From Blautia hydrogenotrophica DSM 10507 (GTDB lineage: Bacteria > Bacillota > Clostridia > Lachnospirales > Lachnospiraceae), in assembly GCF_034356035.1 (NCBI RefSeq), contig NZ_CP136423.1:310001-374000 (forward strand): a stretch of DNA of 64,000 bases, read 5' to 3'. Under the pieces are notes generated by a model, which was given only the letters and a program-made list of their open reading frames with translations, did no database searches and was not told the DNA's origin. The position numbers were made by a program, and so were the translations under genes. Below are positions 16,475 through 28,562 of the stretch, piece after piece. The number at the start of each line of letters is the position of its first letter. The stretch's first letter is position 1.

Positions 16475-18733
16475 ATGAAGCTATATGATAAGGGCGTCTA
16501 TTTGGTGAATGGCCTTAAGATTGTGGAGGAAGGCCAGGAGCAGTTGCCGCTTTCAAAGGAAGAGGCGTCAAAGAATACTATAGCCTATGGGATACTGAAG
16601 GATCACAATACTTCTGGCAATATGGAAAAATTGCAGATCAAATTTGACAAACTGACCTCCCACGATATTACTTTTGTGGGAATCATACAGACAGCCCGTG
16701 CGTCAGGGTTGGAGAAATTTCCAGTGCCCTATGTGTTGACGAACTGCCACAATTCTCTGTGTGCGGTGGGTGGCACCATTAATGAAGACGATCACATGTT
16801 TGGTCTGACATGTGCGAAAAAATACGGTGGTGTCTACGTTCCGCCCCATCAGGCTGTAATTCATCAGTATGCTCGGGAGATGCTGGCCGGTGGCGGAAAA
16901 ATGATTCTGGGTTCTGACAGTCATACTCGGTATGGGGCTCTTGGAACAATGGCCATGGGCGAAGGTGGCCCTGAGCTGGTGAAACAACTTCTGTCTCAGA
17001 CTTACGATATCAATATGCCAGGCGTGGTAGCAGTATACCTGAAAGGTTGTCCGAGACCGGGCGTTGGTCCCCAGGACGTGGCTTTGGCAATTATCGGAGA
17101 AGTATTTGCCAACGGCTACGTGAAAAATAAAGTCATGGAGTTTGTTGGGCCAGGCGTCGAGAATTTGAGTGCAGATTTCAGAATAGGTATTGATGTCATG
17201 ACTACGGAAACGACCTGCCTGTCCTCCATCTGGAAGACGGATGCCAAGATTGAGGAGTTCTACGCAATTCATGGCAGAAGTGAGGACTATAAGGAATTGA
17301 AGCCGGGTGATGTGGCCTACTATGATGGAATGATTGAGATTGATTTAGATGAAATTAAACCAATGATTGCTATGCCGTTCCATCCTTCGAATACCTATAC
17401 GATTGATGAGCTAAAGGCGAATCTGTTGGATATTTTGGATGATGTGGAAAAGAAAGCTCAGGTGAGCTTGGACGGAAAGATTGACTTTTCTCTGAGAGAA
17501 AAAGTAGTAGATGGCAAGCTCTATGTGGATCAGGGCATTATTGCTGGATGTGCCGGCGGTGGTTTTGAGAACATCTGTGCGGCAGCGGATATTCTCAAAG
17601 GTAGCAGCATCGGCTATGACGCATTTACTTTGAGCGTATATCCAGCAAGTACTCCAATTTATATGGAACTGGCGAAAAACGGAACGCTGGCTGTTCTTCT
17701 GGAAACCGGAGCAGTTGTTAAGACTGCATTTTGCGGTCCGTGTTTCGGAGCGGGCGATACACCGGCGAACAATGCTTTCAGCATTCGTCATACCACCAGA
17801 AACTTCCCGAATCGTGAAGGCTCAAAAATTCAAAACGGACAGATATCGTCTGTTGCTCTCATGGATGCGCGTTCTATTGCCGCTACGGCAGCAAACAAAG
17901 GTTTCCTTACATCTGCTGAAGAATATACAGGAGGATATACAAATCCTAAATATTATTTTGATAAAACGATCTACGAAAACCGTGTCTTTGACAGCAAGGG
18001 CATAGCAGACCCATCTGTGGAGATTCAGTTTGGCCCGAACATTAAAGACTGGCCGAAGATGCCGGCTTTGGCCGAGAATTTGATTCTGAAAGTCGTGTCG
18101 GAGATTCATGATCCTGTAACTACGACGGACGAGCTGATTCCGTCAGGAGAGACTTCTTCCTTCCGGTCGAATCCTCTAGGACTGGCTGAATTTACCTTGT
18201 CTAGAAAGGACCCAGCCTACGTGGGAAGAGCAAAAGAAGTGAAGGTGGCACAGGAGGCCATCGACGCCGGAGAATGTCCGGTGAAAGTACTTCCAGAGTT
18301 GACAGAGGTTCTGGATAAAATTGATGACAAATTCCCTGGAATAAAGGAAGGAGATTACGGTGTTGGTAGCACGATTTTTGCGGTGAAGCCGGGAGACGGC
18401 TCTGCCCGTGAGCAGGCTGCGTCCTGCCAGAAGGTGCTGGGCGGCTGGGCGAACATTGCCAATGAGTACGCCACAAAGCGTTACCGTTCGAATTTGATTA
18501 ACTGGGGGATGCTGCCATTCCTGATTCCGGAAGGAGAGCTGCCGTTTAAGAATGGGGATTACCTGTATGTGCCGGGAATCCGCAAAGCTGTGGAAGAGAA
18601 ATCAGAAGTAATCACCGTGTATACAGTGGGAGAGAGTGGACTTAAAGAGTTCACGGTTACATTGGGTGAGCTGACAGATGACGAGAGAGAGATCATCCTG
18701 AAGGGATGTCTGATTAACTACAATCGCAGATAG
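16475..18733 (+). CDS. Aconitase-family hydratase (YbhJ-like)
   Basis: 752 residues. The aconitase fold is visible: [32 protein letters not shown] near 147-166, the cluster ligands CAGGG near 360 and CGPCFGAG near 419-426, and a C-terminal swivel domain with [12 protein letters not shown]. It is likely a 4Fe-4S hydro-lyase. The arrangement resembles the hydratase group often called YbhJ rather than citrate-cycle AcnA or LeuCD, and the substrate is unknown. AAGGAGGA precedes the ATG. No citrate-cycle or leucine genes are adjacent. Confidence 0.85.
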   Translation: MKLYDKGVYLVNGLKIVEEGQEQLPLSKEEASKNTIAYGILKDHNTSGNMEKLQIKFDKLTSHDITFVGIIQTARASGLEKFPVPYVLTNCHNSLCAVGGTINEDDHMFGLTCAKKYGGVYVPPHQAVIHQYAREMLAGGGKMILGSDSHTRYGALGTMAMGEGGPELVKQLLSQTYDINMPGVVAVYLKGCPRPGVGPQDVALAIIGEVFANGYVKNKVMEFVGPGVENLSADFRIGIDVMTTETTCLSSIWKTDAKIEEFYAIHGRSEDYKELKPGDVAYYDGMIEIDLDEIKPMIAMPFHPSNTYTIDELKANLLDILDDVEKKAQVSLDGKIDFSLREKVVDGKLYVDQGIIAGCAGGGFENICAAADILKGSSIGYDAFTLSVYPASTPIYMELAKNGTLAVLLETGAVVKTAFCGPCFGAGDTPANNAFSIRHTTRNFPNREGSKIQNGQISSVALMDARSIAATAANKGFLTSAEEYTGGYTNPKYYFDKTIYENRVFDSKGIADPSVEIQFGPNIKDWPKMPALAENLILKVVSEIHDPVTTTDELIPSGETSSFRSNPLGLAEFTLSRKDPAYVGRAKEVKVAQEAIDAGECPVKVLPELTEVLDKIDDKFPGIKEGDYGVGSTIFAVKPGDGSAREQAASCQKVLGGWANIANEYATKRYRSNLINWGMLPFLIPEGELPFKNGDYLYVPGIRKAVEEKSEVITVYTVGESGLKEFTVTLGELTDDEREIILKGCLINYNRR

Positions 18734-18746
18734 TATAGAATGAGAT

Positions 18747-18788
18747 CAGGCCCGTTTCATTAGCATGAAATCGGGCCTGTGAATTTTT
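18747..18788 (+). terminator. Terminator of the hydratase gene
   Basis: CAGGCCCGTTTCAT and ATGAAATCGGGCCTG form a long stem with TAGC loop (18747-18779), followed by GAATTTTT. Confidence 0.85.
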
Positions 18789-18905
18789 CGGAACTATTCT
18801 TGAATTTAAATTATCTGAAAAAATATAAAAATATAGAAAATTACCAGTAATAAAAAGAATAAAAATTCTGAAAATATTTAATTATAAAAAATATCAAAAA
18901 ATGTA

Positions 18906-18934
18906 TTGACAAATAAAGGGGACAGTGATATTAT
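18906..18934 (+). promoter_or_regulatory. Consensus promoter of the large ORF-less transcription unit
   Basis: TTGACA (18906-18911), exactly 17 bases, TATTAT (18929-18934). It is one of the best promoter matches in the window, yet no gene follows for more than 1.2 kb. Confidence 0.75.
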
Positions 18935-19010
18935 ATGACCATACAAAGAAACAAGAAAGAAATTCATTCAATTCATAGTATATATAAATTACTAGAAACG
19001 AATGGTATTT

Positions 19011-19040
19011 AGAAGGAGGTATAGTCCAATGGGAACTTAA
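19011..19040 (+). other. Shine-Dalgarno sequence with a three-codon reading frame
   Basis: AGAAGGAGGT (19011-19020) is followed at proper spacing by ATG GGA ACT TAA (19029-19040). This is a near-perfect ribosome binding site leading to Met-Gly-Thr-stop inside the candidate RNA. It may recruit ribosomes or be fortuitous. Confidence 0.45.
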
Positions 19041-20023
19041 ACAGATGATCATCAATATAAGAGTGGTAGGCAGCGGTTCCTGCGAGAAAGACCGGATACA
19101 TAGAAGTAATTGAAGTCCAAGAAAAGGAAAACGTATCCAAGGTATTATAGAAGCTGTTCTTATATTGAATATTACCACAAAACTGATATAAAGGTTTTAG
19201 AATTTGTGTAAAGAAACATTTTCTAAAAAGATATAACTGCCTGACTAATAAATTATGGATTAGATGAAGGATGAGCAGAGAGCTCTCTTGGAAAAGTACA
19301 TAATGAGAATCAAGATATTAGAAAGATAATGATCGCCAGAGAACAATGGCAATTTTCAAAGGAAAATGCGATATGGTATCTCTAGATCGCTTCAGAATAA
19401 TTATCTGGAATTCTTATAAAGATGTAGTTTATAAATAACCAGTTAACCGTGATTAGGAAAAGACAGGTAAGATATCTTGAAATCCATAGGTATCCTCTGG
19501 GAGATCAGAAAAATGATAAAAATATTAATGTATAAAATAAAGCCCACATTTTATATATAAATGATTTTTAACATAGGTCATGATCTACATTAAGAGGACA
19601 TATGAATTGAAACTTTACATCAGTGAATAACTGTCAAATGGTGGAAGTTATTCATAAAAGAAGGATCATAGAAAAGTACCTTAGAATGATACAAAAGAGA
19701 TCAGGTTAAGATATTTATGAGGAAGATCCAAGTGATTTGTGATACGTGAATCACAAGTCGAAACTCTATAGAACTTTCTAAATAAATTGAATGATATGTA
19801 TCATTTCATTTTATGAGCAGGAAATAAAAAGAAAGATTAACAATAGATAAATTGAATATGGAACAAGAAAATTAAATTACTTAATTTGATTGTAACCAAA
19901 GAAGGTTGATCTATACTTATTAAATCTTATTGATATCTTATATCAGAAGAAAATAAGAGTAATCTATCATTTGTACAGAGAAAGAAAAGAAGAGGATCGA
20001 AAAATTGAATAACGAAGAGTGTT

Positions 20024-20070
20024 AAGACGACCATCATAATTAAAAAGAATTGTGATGGTCGTCTTATTGT
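20024..20070 (+). terminator. Terminator of the candidate large RNA
   Basis: Perfect 13-bp stem AAGACGACCATCA (20024-20036) / TGATGGTCGTCTT (20053-20065), extended inside by AATT/AATT, followed by ATTGTTT. Confidence 0.85.
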
Positions 20071-20169
20071 TTGCGTTGCGGCAATTTTGTGATATGATAC
20101 ATATCATTACAGAATAGCTGCCTGTATTCGGAGAGTGGCCGTTGAGAAAAGAGTAGGAGCAAGTGGAGA

Positions 20170-20835
20170 ATGTTGAGAGAAGTAATCGTGTACGAAGATG
20201 AAGATTTGATTGTCTGTCATAAGCCGGCAGGCATGGCAGTCCAGAGTGCTGGGATTGGAAGGATGGATTTGGAGAGCGCGCTGAAGAATGAGCTGGCGAT
20301 GAGAAATCCGGAAAAGCTGCCATATGTGGCGGTGATTCATCGACTGGACCAGCCGGTGGAGGGATTGGTGGTGTTCGCCAAGAATCCGAAAGCAGCGAGT
20401 GGACTAAGCAGTCAGTCAGCCAGAGGAGAGATGAAAAAATGTTATTTGGCAGTGGCGCAAGATGCCAAAGTGCCAGACAAGGAGCGGCTAGAGGACTGGC
20501 TGAGACGGGACGGGAGAAAAAATTACTCCATGGTTGTCCCAAAGAATACTTCTGGGAGTAAACGTGCGGTTTTAGAGTATAGACTTTTAAAACGGCAAAA
20601 TGGTAAAATGCTGTTGCATATTCAACTGCTAACAGGGAGGCACCATCAAATACGGGTACAGATGGCGCACAGAGGGATGCCACTTTTGGGAGATCGAAAA
20701 TACAACCCGGGAACGCAGAATGTGCATCTGGGATTGTGTGCTTGTGAGCTGAGCTTTACTCATCCTCTCAGCGGGGGAAAAATGGATTTTTGTATACAGC
20801 CAAGAGGCGAGACTTTTCAGGGCTTTTTTGAATAA
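20170..20835 (+). CDS. RluA-family RNA pseudouridine synthase
   Basis: 221 residues. The catalytic aspartate is in IHRLDQPVEGLVVFAKN near residue 60, the RluA signature, and LTGRHHQIRVQMAHRG near 156-171 is the second conserved motif. There is no N-terminal S4 domain, so it is a short single-domain RluA-type enzyme that converts specific uridines in rRNA or tRNA; the target is unknown. GTGGAG sits directly before the ATG. It begins 100 bases after the terminator of the large RNA. Confidence 0.92.
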   Translation: MLREVIVYEDEDLIVCHKPAGMAVQSAGIGRMDLESALKNELAMRNPEKLPYVAVIHRLDQPVEGLVVFAKNPKAASGLSSQSARGEMKKCYLAVAQDAKVPDKERLEDWLRRDGRKNYSMVVPKNTSGSKRAVLEYRLLKRQNGKMLLHIQLLTGRHHQIRVQMAHRGMPLLGDRKYNPGTQNVHLGLCACELSFTHPLSGGKMDFCIQPRGETFQGFFE

Positions 20836-20949
20836 AGTTTTTGAAAACAGCCATACTAATGCACTGAGGTGCTGGTGTCTGAAATGAGCAGTGGGCACTT
20901 GGTCCAAAGCTGATTGGGCGTTAGCAGATGTGGAAAGTGTGGTGAGAGG

Positions 20950-21981
20950 ATGAGCCTGGAAGTTAGAAGGAAGATCTGCGCGATTGGAATTGTAATAGGA
21001 GTATACCTGGGATTTCGGTATGTGGTGCCTGTTGCAGTTCCTTTTTTGATAGGTTGGCTTTTAGCTGTCTGGGTCTATCCGGCCGGGGAGTGGATAGAGA
21101 GAAAAATTCATCTCAAAAAAAGTTGGGCGGGTGCTGTGATTCTAGTGGGATTACTGACGCTTTTCTTGTTACTCCTATGGAAAGGAGGAATTCTGCTGTG
21201 GGAGCAGATTAAGTTGATCTTTTTGAATTTTCACAACCTATCTGACTGGGGGATGAGGATTCTAGATCAGTGCTGTCAGGCTGCGGAACAGGTCACGGGA
21301 ATTAAAAAAGAGGTTAGCCGACAATTCATACTCACTCAGGCAGGTCAGATGCAGAGGAATCTCATGGAAAGTGTTACTCCGCAAAGCTTCTTGAAGCTTA
21401 TTTCAGAGGCCGGAGAAATATTTTTGGTGGGGATGGGTTTTTTGATTACTTGGCTTTCTGGGATTTTATTCTTGCAGGAAATGGATAGTGTGAAAAGGAA
21501 GGTGAGGGAGTCCTCAGTATTAAGAGGAGTGAGGAGAATTGCGAGGCGGCTGAAAGAGACGACCATCACTTACTTGAAGGCACAACTGGTGATTATGGGA
21601 GTCATTGGTCTGATTTGTACGTTGGGATTTTGGCTGATGGGGAGCCCTTATTATCTGTTGTTTGGTGCTGGATTGGGAATTCTAGATGCTCTGCCTGTCA
21701 TTGGAACGGGAACTTTTCTTTATCCAGCGGCTGTGTATTTCCTGTTGAAAAAGGAATTCTCTGTGGCTGTAGGGTGTGTGATTCTAGACTTGGTGACAAG
21801 TGTCGTCAGAGAGTTTTTAGAACCTAAGTTAATTGGAAGGAGGTTGGGGATTTCGCCAGTGATTGTTCTGGCAGCTGTATATTTTGGATTTTATTTGTAC
21901 GGACCATGGGGTGTTCTTGCTGGGCCGCTGTCCCTGTCAGTGGCCTATGAAGTAGGAAAAGAATGGGACATCTGGGATTGA
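20950..21981 (+). CDS. YtvI-like membrane protein (AI-2E transporter family, sporulation-associated)
   Basis: 343 residues from ATG 20950; the start is uncertain because GAGAGG abuts the ATG and the open frame continues to a TTG at 20914. About seven membrane segments, arranged as two N-terminal helices, a third near 60, a long soluble stretch, then a C-terminal block with GLGILDALPVIGTG and EFLEPKLIGRRLGISPVIVL, the hallmark of the family. The pattern is that of YtvI, a sporulation-linked protein in Bacillus and clostridia. Transport substrate is unknown. Confidence 0.85.
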   Translation: MSLEVRRKICAIGIVIGVYLGFRYVVPVAVPFLIGWLLAVWVYPAGEWIERKIHLKKSWAGAVILVGLLTLFLLLLWKGGILLWEQIKLIFLNFHNLSDWGMRILDQCCQAAEQVTGIKKEVSRQFILTQAGQMQRNLMESVTPQSFLKLISEAGEIFLVGMGFLITWLSGILFLQEMDSVKRKVRESSVLRGVRRIARRLKETTITYLKAQLVIMGVIGLICTLGFWLMGSPYYLLFGAGLGILDALPVIGTGTFLYPAAVYFLLKKEFSVAVGCVILDLVTSVVREFLEPKLIGRRLGISPVIVLAAVYFGFYLYGPWGVLAGPLSLSVAYEVGKEWDIWD

Positions 21982-21991
21982 GCCATGAAAG

Positions 21992-22155
21992 CTGTTCAAC
22001 CATACAACTCAAATTTGTAGCTGGCGCTGCTTTTTCGCTGCTGACGCAGCAAAATCCTCGCTTATGTCTGAGCGCTATATGTCTTAAACTGGAAGAATCT
22101 TCCTGCCAGCAAGCCTGCCTCGGATTCTGCCAGGCTAAGCCGCATGGCTGAACAG
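21992..22155. repeat. Family B inverted-repeat element B2 (MITE-like)
   Basis: 164 bp bounded by CTGTTCAACCAT (21992-22003) and ATGGCTGAACAG (22144-22155), inverted with one mismatch. The interior contains hairpins such as GCGCTGC...GCAGC and CCTGCCAGCAAG...CTGCCAGG. It shares its ends with B1. It accounts for most of the gene-free stretch 21982-22308; the rest holds only a weak promoter-like AT-rich segment. Confidence 0.7.
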
Positions 22156-22308
22156 TAACAAAATGTAAGGTTTTTTCGTGAAAAAAGTGTAAAATCTCTG
22201 GACGAGGGAACGAAAAAGTGTATAATGATTGGAGAATAGAAACTGAACAAGTTTAACTAGAAGAGGCATATTTTCTGGAAGAACCAGAAGATTTTTGGGA
22301 GGAAGCCT

Positions 22309-23421
22309 ATGAAGAGAAAGATTGCGGCTGTGTTTTTGACGGCTACGATGCTTGGATTGTTCAGCAGTTGTTCCCAATCCGTGTCAGGGGAATCCCAGGA
22401 GGCGATGGTTGACGCCGTACAGGAAGACACAGAAGAGCAGAGTGCCGAAGTGACAATGTCACCGGAAGAGAGTAGTATCTCTGATCGGTCAGAAGATGTA
22501 GATACATCGGCGCCAGTGGCGAAGGGAAGCCGTATAGCGGTGATTGCGAAGTCCACGAAGGATGAATATTGGAAAGCTGTCAAAGAAGGCATGAAAGATG
22601 CGGTAAGTGAGATAAATAAAGCTTACGGCTACAAAGATGAAGACAAAATTACAATGACTTTTGAAGGGCCAGATGATGAACAGAAGGTGACGGACCAGAT
22701 CAACACCATTGATGCAGTGCTCTCGGAGAATCCTACTGTGCTGTGTCTGTCAGCGATTGATGCGGATTCCTGTGAAGCCCAGTTGGAGACGGCTCATGAA
22801 AACGGAATTCCTGTGGTTACGTTTGACTCGGGTTTAAACAGTGGTCTGCCAGATGGAATCTGTACTTCTGGAAACGGAAAAATTGGCAAGATTGCGGCGA
22901 CAAAGTTAGCGGAAAAACTGGGCAGTCAAGGAAAGGTTGCCATTATAGCTCACAGTGAGTTGGGGCAGTCGTCAGTGACGCGCGTGACTGCGTTTCAGAA
23001 ATTTATGAGAGATTTTCCGGGTATAGAGGTGTTAGACCCGGTCTATGACAGTGAAGGGCAAGAGTTGTCAGATGTGGTGCAGCAGCTTTTGGACACGAAC
23101 AGCGATTTGGCGGGCATCTTTTGTACCAATGGCGCAGTTTCTGATGTAGTATTGGATTGTGTTCAGAACAGTAAACGTCAGGATATCGCGATTGTCGGAG
23201 TGGATGGAACCACCGCGCAGCAGGAGGCAGTTAAATCGGGCCGGGAAGTGGGATTTGTCGCACAGAACCCATATGAGATTGGCTACCAGACTATCCTGGA
23301 GGCTATCAAGGCGGCTGAGCCTGGAGACCTGGAAGATTCCGAGAAACATGTCTGGGTAAAAAGTCAGTGGATTGACAGCCAGAACATAAAAGAGTTTGAA
23401 AATACGAAATATCTGTTGTGA
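22309..23421 (+). CDS. Substrate-binding lipoprotein (Peripla_BP_4, ribose/sugar type)
   Basis: 370 residues. Lipoprotein signal with basic start, hydrophobic core and a LFSSC lipobox near residue 21, then an acidic Ser/Glu-rich linker to about 62. The binding domain follows: SRIAVIAKSTKDEYWKAVKE, PTVLCLSAIDADSC, GIPVVTFDSG, GKVAIIAHSELGQS and DLAGIFCTNG, typical of RbsB-like proteins. AGGAGG precedes the ATG. There is no adjacent ABC transporter gene, so its partner is elsewhere or it acts as a sensor component. Confidence 0.88.
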   Translation: MKRKIAAVFLTATMLGLFSSCSQSVSGESQEAMVDAVQEDTEEQSAEVTMSPEESSISDRSEDVDTSAPVAKGSRIAVIAKSTKDEYWKAVKEGMKDAVSEINKAYGYKDEDKITMTFEGPDDEQKVTDQINTIDAVLSENPTVLCLSAIDADSCEAQLETAHENGIPVVTFDSGLNSGLPDGICTSGNGKIGKIAATKLAEKLGSQGKVAIIAHSELGQSSVTRVTAFQKFMRDFPGIEVLDPVYDSEGQELSDVVQQLLDTNSDLAGIFCTNGAVSDVVLDCVQNSKRQDIAIVGVDGTTAQQEAVKSGREVGFVAQNPYEIGYQTILEAIKAAEPGDLEDSEKHVWVKSQWIDSQNIKEFENTKYLL

Positions 23422-23479
23422 ACACTTGTTGTTCATTGATTTTCGTTGTTAAAAAATAGACTTATAATTAGTAATGTAT

Positions 23480-23525
23480 AAAAGTGCAGGGAATCGTAGA
23501 ATAATCGACAGTTTCCTGCACTTTT
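23480..23525 (+). terminator. Terminator of the binding-protein gene
   Basis: AAAAGTGCAGGGAA and TTTCCTGCACTTTT form the stem around a 19-base loop; the 3' arm ends in T-rich TTTTG. Confidence 0.8.
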
Positions 23526-23574
23526 GTATTATTTATCTACAAAACGTCGAGGATTTCCAGAGGTTTGTTTTATG

Positions 23575-23604
23575 TTAAAATGTATAAAAAATTCTTTGTA
23601 TAAT
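23575..23604 (+). promoter_or_regulatory. Predicted promoter of the V-ATPase operon
   Basis: TTAAAA (23575-23580), 18-base spacer, perfect TATAAT (23599-23604), about 90 bases before the first gene. Confidence 0.5.
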
Positions 23605-23694
23605 GGGAATATATATAAAAAATGCTGGAAACACGTTGCTTTATCATATGATTTATGATAAAATTTTATCTATATGGATAAAGGTGGTGATCAG

Positions 23695-24003
23695 ATGATT
23701 CAAGAAACTATTAATGTTGTAAAAGAGACGGAGGAAAAGGCGGAAAAGATTGTAAAGGATGCACGGCAGCAGGCGGATGCCATGGTGGCAAAAGCTAAAG
23801 AAGATGCCAAGCTTTTTAAAGAGGCTCAGCTTAAGAGCTTGAGAGAGGATGCAGCGTCGAAGATGGAGGCTGCGAAGGAAGAAGCAGAAGCTGAGCAGGA
23901 GAAGGCGCTGCGGGGAGTGCAAGAGGAGATTGCTGCACTTAGGGAGAAGGCGGCGCAGAAAGAATCACAGGCCGTTGAGGCCGTGATCGCGAACCTGTAC
24001 TAG
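23695..24003 (+). CDS. V-type ATPase peripheral stalk subunit G/H
   Basis: 102 residues from ATG 23695, placed by AAGGTGGTGAT. The sequence is almost wholly charged coiled coil with Ala, Glu and Lys heptads (KETEEKAEKIVKDARQQADA), as in AhaH/NtpF. It pairs with subunit E to form the peripheral stalk that holds the catalytic head. It is the first gene of a nine-gene operon running G/H, I, K, E, C, F, A, B, D. Confidence 0.85.
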   Translation: MIQETINVVKETEEKAEKIVKDARQQADAMVAKAKEDAKLFKEAQLKSLREDAASKMEAAKEEAEAEQEKALRGVQEEIAALREKAAQKESQAVEAVIANLY

Positions 24004-24045
24004 AAGACAGGAAGGTAAAATATTTGGTAAAGGAGGTATGTGGGT

Positions 24046-26540
<2,495 letters not shown>

Positions 26541-26586
26541 TTGCAGCGTGATAATCAATCAGTAGTAAAATAAAGGAGAGCGGAAA

Positions 26587-27180
26587 ATGACTGGATTAGA
26601 TAAGATGATTAACCAAATCCTTGATGAAGCGAACAGTTCCGCTGAAAAGATTCTCGAAGATGCCAGAACTTCCGCAGAGAAGATTATGGACGAAGCCAGG
26701 GAAGAAGTAAAGAATATGCAGAAGGATTCTGAGAAGAAGACGGAAGCAGAAATTCGCAATTACAAAGACAGAGTTATTTCTTCATCAGACTTACGGCGTA
26801 GAACTTCTCTTTTGGAGGCAAAGCAGGAGTTGATTACTGCTGTTGTGGATAGGGCATATGCAGTATTTGTGCAGAAATCTGGGGATGAATATTTTCAGAT
26901 TATTCGAGAGATGCTGAAAAAGTATGCGCTTCCTCAAAGTGGAGAAATTTTTTTCTCACAGCGTGACTTGGAACAGATGCCTGCGGGTTTTGAGCAGGAA
27001 ATCCAGGAGATCGCGGCATCTGTGGGCGGTATGTTGAGTCTGTCCAAAGAGGCGAAAAACTTGGATGGCGGTTTTATTCTGGCTTATGGTGGAATTGAAG
27101 AGAACTGTTCTTTCAAGGCGATGTTTGCATCCAGGAAGGATGAATTGCAGGATCAGGTGCAAAGAGTATTATTTTCATAA
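26587..27180 (+). CDS. ntpE: V-type ATPase subunit E
   Basis: 197 residues. An N-terminal coiled coil (ILDEANSSAEKILEDARTSA) forms the peripheral stalk with subunit G/H, and a C-terminal globular domain (LDGGFILAYGGIEENCSF) contacts the head. Length and layout are normal. AAAGGAGAG precedes the ATG. Confidence 0.92.
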   Translation: MTGLDKMINQILDEANSSAEKILEDARTSAEKIMDEAREEVKNMQKDSEKKTEAEIRNYKDRVISSSDLRRRTSLLEAKQELITAVVDRAYAVFVQKSGDEYFQIIREMLKKYALPQSGEIFFSQRDLEQMPAGFEQEIQEIAASVGGMLSLSKEAKNLDGGFILAYGGIEENCSFKAMFASRKDELQDQVQRVLFS

Positions 27181-27213
27181 AAGCGCAAATCCGCGAAAAG
27201 GAGGTATACACCT

Positions 27214-28185
27214 ATGTATGACGAGCAATACACCTACGCGGTAGCGCGAATCCGTGCGAGGGAGACAACCCTGTTTTCTCAGGCCACGATCGATCAGCTT
27301 ATGGCATGTAAAGATGAGGCACAGTGTTTGCAATTTCTGATTGACAAGGGCTGGGGGGATATGGACACTCCCGTGAATGCAGAGGCAATTTTGACCCGGG
27401 AGAGGGAGAAAACCTGGGAATTGATGCGGGAACTGGTAGACGACATGTCGGTGTTTGATGTGCTCACCTACTCAAATCTATTCCATAATCTTAAGGCGGC
27501 GATCAAGGAAGTCGCCACGGAGGAGAAGAATCCCAATATTTTCTTCAATGACTGCGCGATCAGTGGAGAAGAAATGATGGAGATTATATCTGAGAAGAAT
27601 TTCTCCAAACTGCCGAAGAGCATGTCTCGGGTAGCGGAAGAGGCCTATGAGACTTTTCTGCACACGAGAGATGGTCAGCTTTGTGACATTATGGTTGACA
27701 AAGCAGCCTTAGAGGCCATCTACGAGGCCGGTAAACGGTCTGATGCTGAGATTATCCGTGACTATGCAGAGTCTACGGTGGCTGTGGCAGATATCAAAAT
27801 TGCAGTGCGTTCACAAAAAACCGCGAAAACAATGGAATTTATGAAAAGAGCAATGGCAGAATGTGATTCCATCAGTGTAGACCAACTGTCTCGTGCGGCA
27901 CTCAGCGGTATGGACGCGATTCAGGAGTATTTAAGCGGAACGGTATATGCTGAAGGTGCACAAGCTCTGGCGGAATCAGCCTCTGCTTTTGAGCGTTGGT
28001 GTGATAACCGGATTATCCAGACAATCCACCCGCAGCTATATAATCCATTTACAATTGGACCTCTTGTGGCTTATATCTTAGCCAGAGAGAATGAGATAAA
28101 GACAGTCAGGATTATTCTGACTGGAAAGCTGAATCAGTTATCGGATGAATTTATCCGGGAAAGGATAAGGGAAATGTATGTATAA
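27214..28185 (+). CDS. ntpC: V-type ATPase subunit C
   Basis: 323 residues, nearly all helical, in the vacuolar ATPase subunit C/AC39 pattern (YAVARIRARETTLFS at the start; NPFTIGPLVAYILARENEIK near 280-300). The subunit is a funnel connecting the central rotor stalk to the c-ring. AAAGGAGGT precedes the ATG. Its end overlaps subunit F by eight bases. Confidence 0.93.
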   Translation: MYDEQYTYAVARIRARETTLFSQATIDQLMACKDEAQCLQFLIDKGWGDMDTPVNAEAILTREREKTWELMRELVDDMSVFDVLTYSNLFHNLKAAIKEVATEEKNPNIFFNDCAISGEEMMEIISEKNFSKLPKSMSRVAEEAYETFLHTRDGQLCDIMVDKAALEAIYEAGKRSDAEIIRDYAESTVAVADIKIAVRSQKTAKTMEFMKRAMAECDSISVDQLSRAALSGMDAIQEYLSGTVYAEGAQALAESASAFERWCDNRIIQTIHPQLYNPFTIGPLVAYILARENEIKTVRIILTGKLNQLSDEFIRERIREMYV

Positions 28186-28498
28186 GATTGCAGTGATCGG
28201 CGAGTATGACAGCATTTATGGGTTCGCTGCGCTGGGTCTGGATACTTTTCCTGTGTCAGACCCTGATGAAGCGAAACAGAAACTGCATAAGCTGGCGGAA
28301 GGAGCTTACGCAGTGATTTATATCACAGAAGCTCTTGCGGCTGTGCTGGAGCATGAAGTAGAGAAATATCGAGAAGAGATTCTGCCGGCAATTATTCAGA
28401 TACCGGGAGTGTCAGGGAATACCGGCGCAGGAGTGGCCGGAGTCAAGAAATCCGTGGAGCAGGCAGTCGGCTCAGATATTCTCTTTGGAGATAATTAG
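28178..28498 (+). CDS. ntpG: V-type ATPase subunit F
   Basis: 106 residues with the typical start MYKIAVIGEYDSIYGFAALG and the GVYAVIYITEAL-like second strand; it is a small Rossmann-like rotor protein that binds subunit D. It overlaps the end of subunit C, indicating coupling. Confidence 0.93.
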   Translation: MYKIAVIGEYDSIYGFAALGLDTFPVSDPDEAKQKLHKLAEGAYAVIYITEALAAVLEHEVEKYREEILPAIIQIPGVSGNTGAGVAGVKKSVEQAVGSDILFGDN

Positions 28499-28562
28499 AA
28501 GGACTGAGAACCTGTCTTCAAAATTGAGACAGGAAAATTAGGAAAGTGGGTGATTTGTTCAA

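Larger units (their letters stand above)
18941..20070 (+). ncRNA. Candidate large structured noncoding RNA, about 1.1 kb
   Basis: The unit runs from a consensus promoter to a 13-bp terminator stem and holds no open frame of 60 codons on the sense strand; stops are frequent in all three frames. It is A- and purine-rich. Perfect local stems include GGATAC/GTATCC (19094-19138), ATTTTC/GAAAAT inside ATCGC/GCGAT (19332-19372), TGAATAACT/AGTTATTCA (19624-19654), TTGTGAT/ATCACAA (19737-19756), AATGAT/ATCATT (19790-19805), AAATTAA/TTAATTT (19869-19887) and TGATAT/ATATCA (19931-19945). Possible long-range pairs join 18964-18973 with 19785-19794 and 18967-18977 with 19601-19611. It does not show the hallmarks of tmRNA, RNase P RNA or a group II intron. 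OLE, GOLLD and ROOL are comparable large RNAs but I cannot match it to them. Confidence 0.6.

Noticed and set aside
16703..17272. 189-codon minus-strand frame in the hydratase gene
   Set aside because: Shadow of the aconitase-family sequence with conserved cluster motifs.
18894..19178. 94-codon open frame on the minus strand across the candidate RNA promoter
   Set aside because: No ribosome binding site, low-complexity hydrophobic translation typical of AT-rich noncoding DNA, and it lies over a consensus promoter on the other strand.
18941..20070. Group II intron, tmRNA or RNase P RNA
   Set aside because: No GTGYG intron start or domain V, no tRNA-like ends with a T-arm, and no GAGGAAAGTCC-type RNase P core were found.
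19967..20683. 238-codon minus-strand frame covering the RNA terminator and the pseudouridine synthase
   Set aside because: It is a shadow of the RluA-type gene, whose catalytic motifs are intact on the plus strand; the antisense translation is Ser/Pro/Leu-rich and protein-like only by length.
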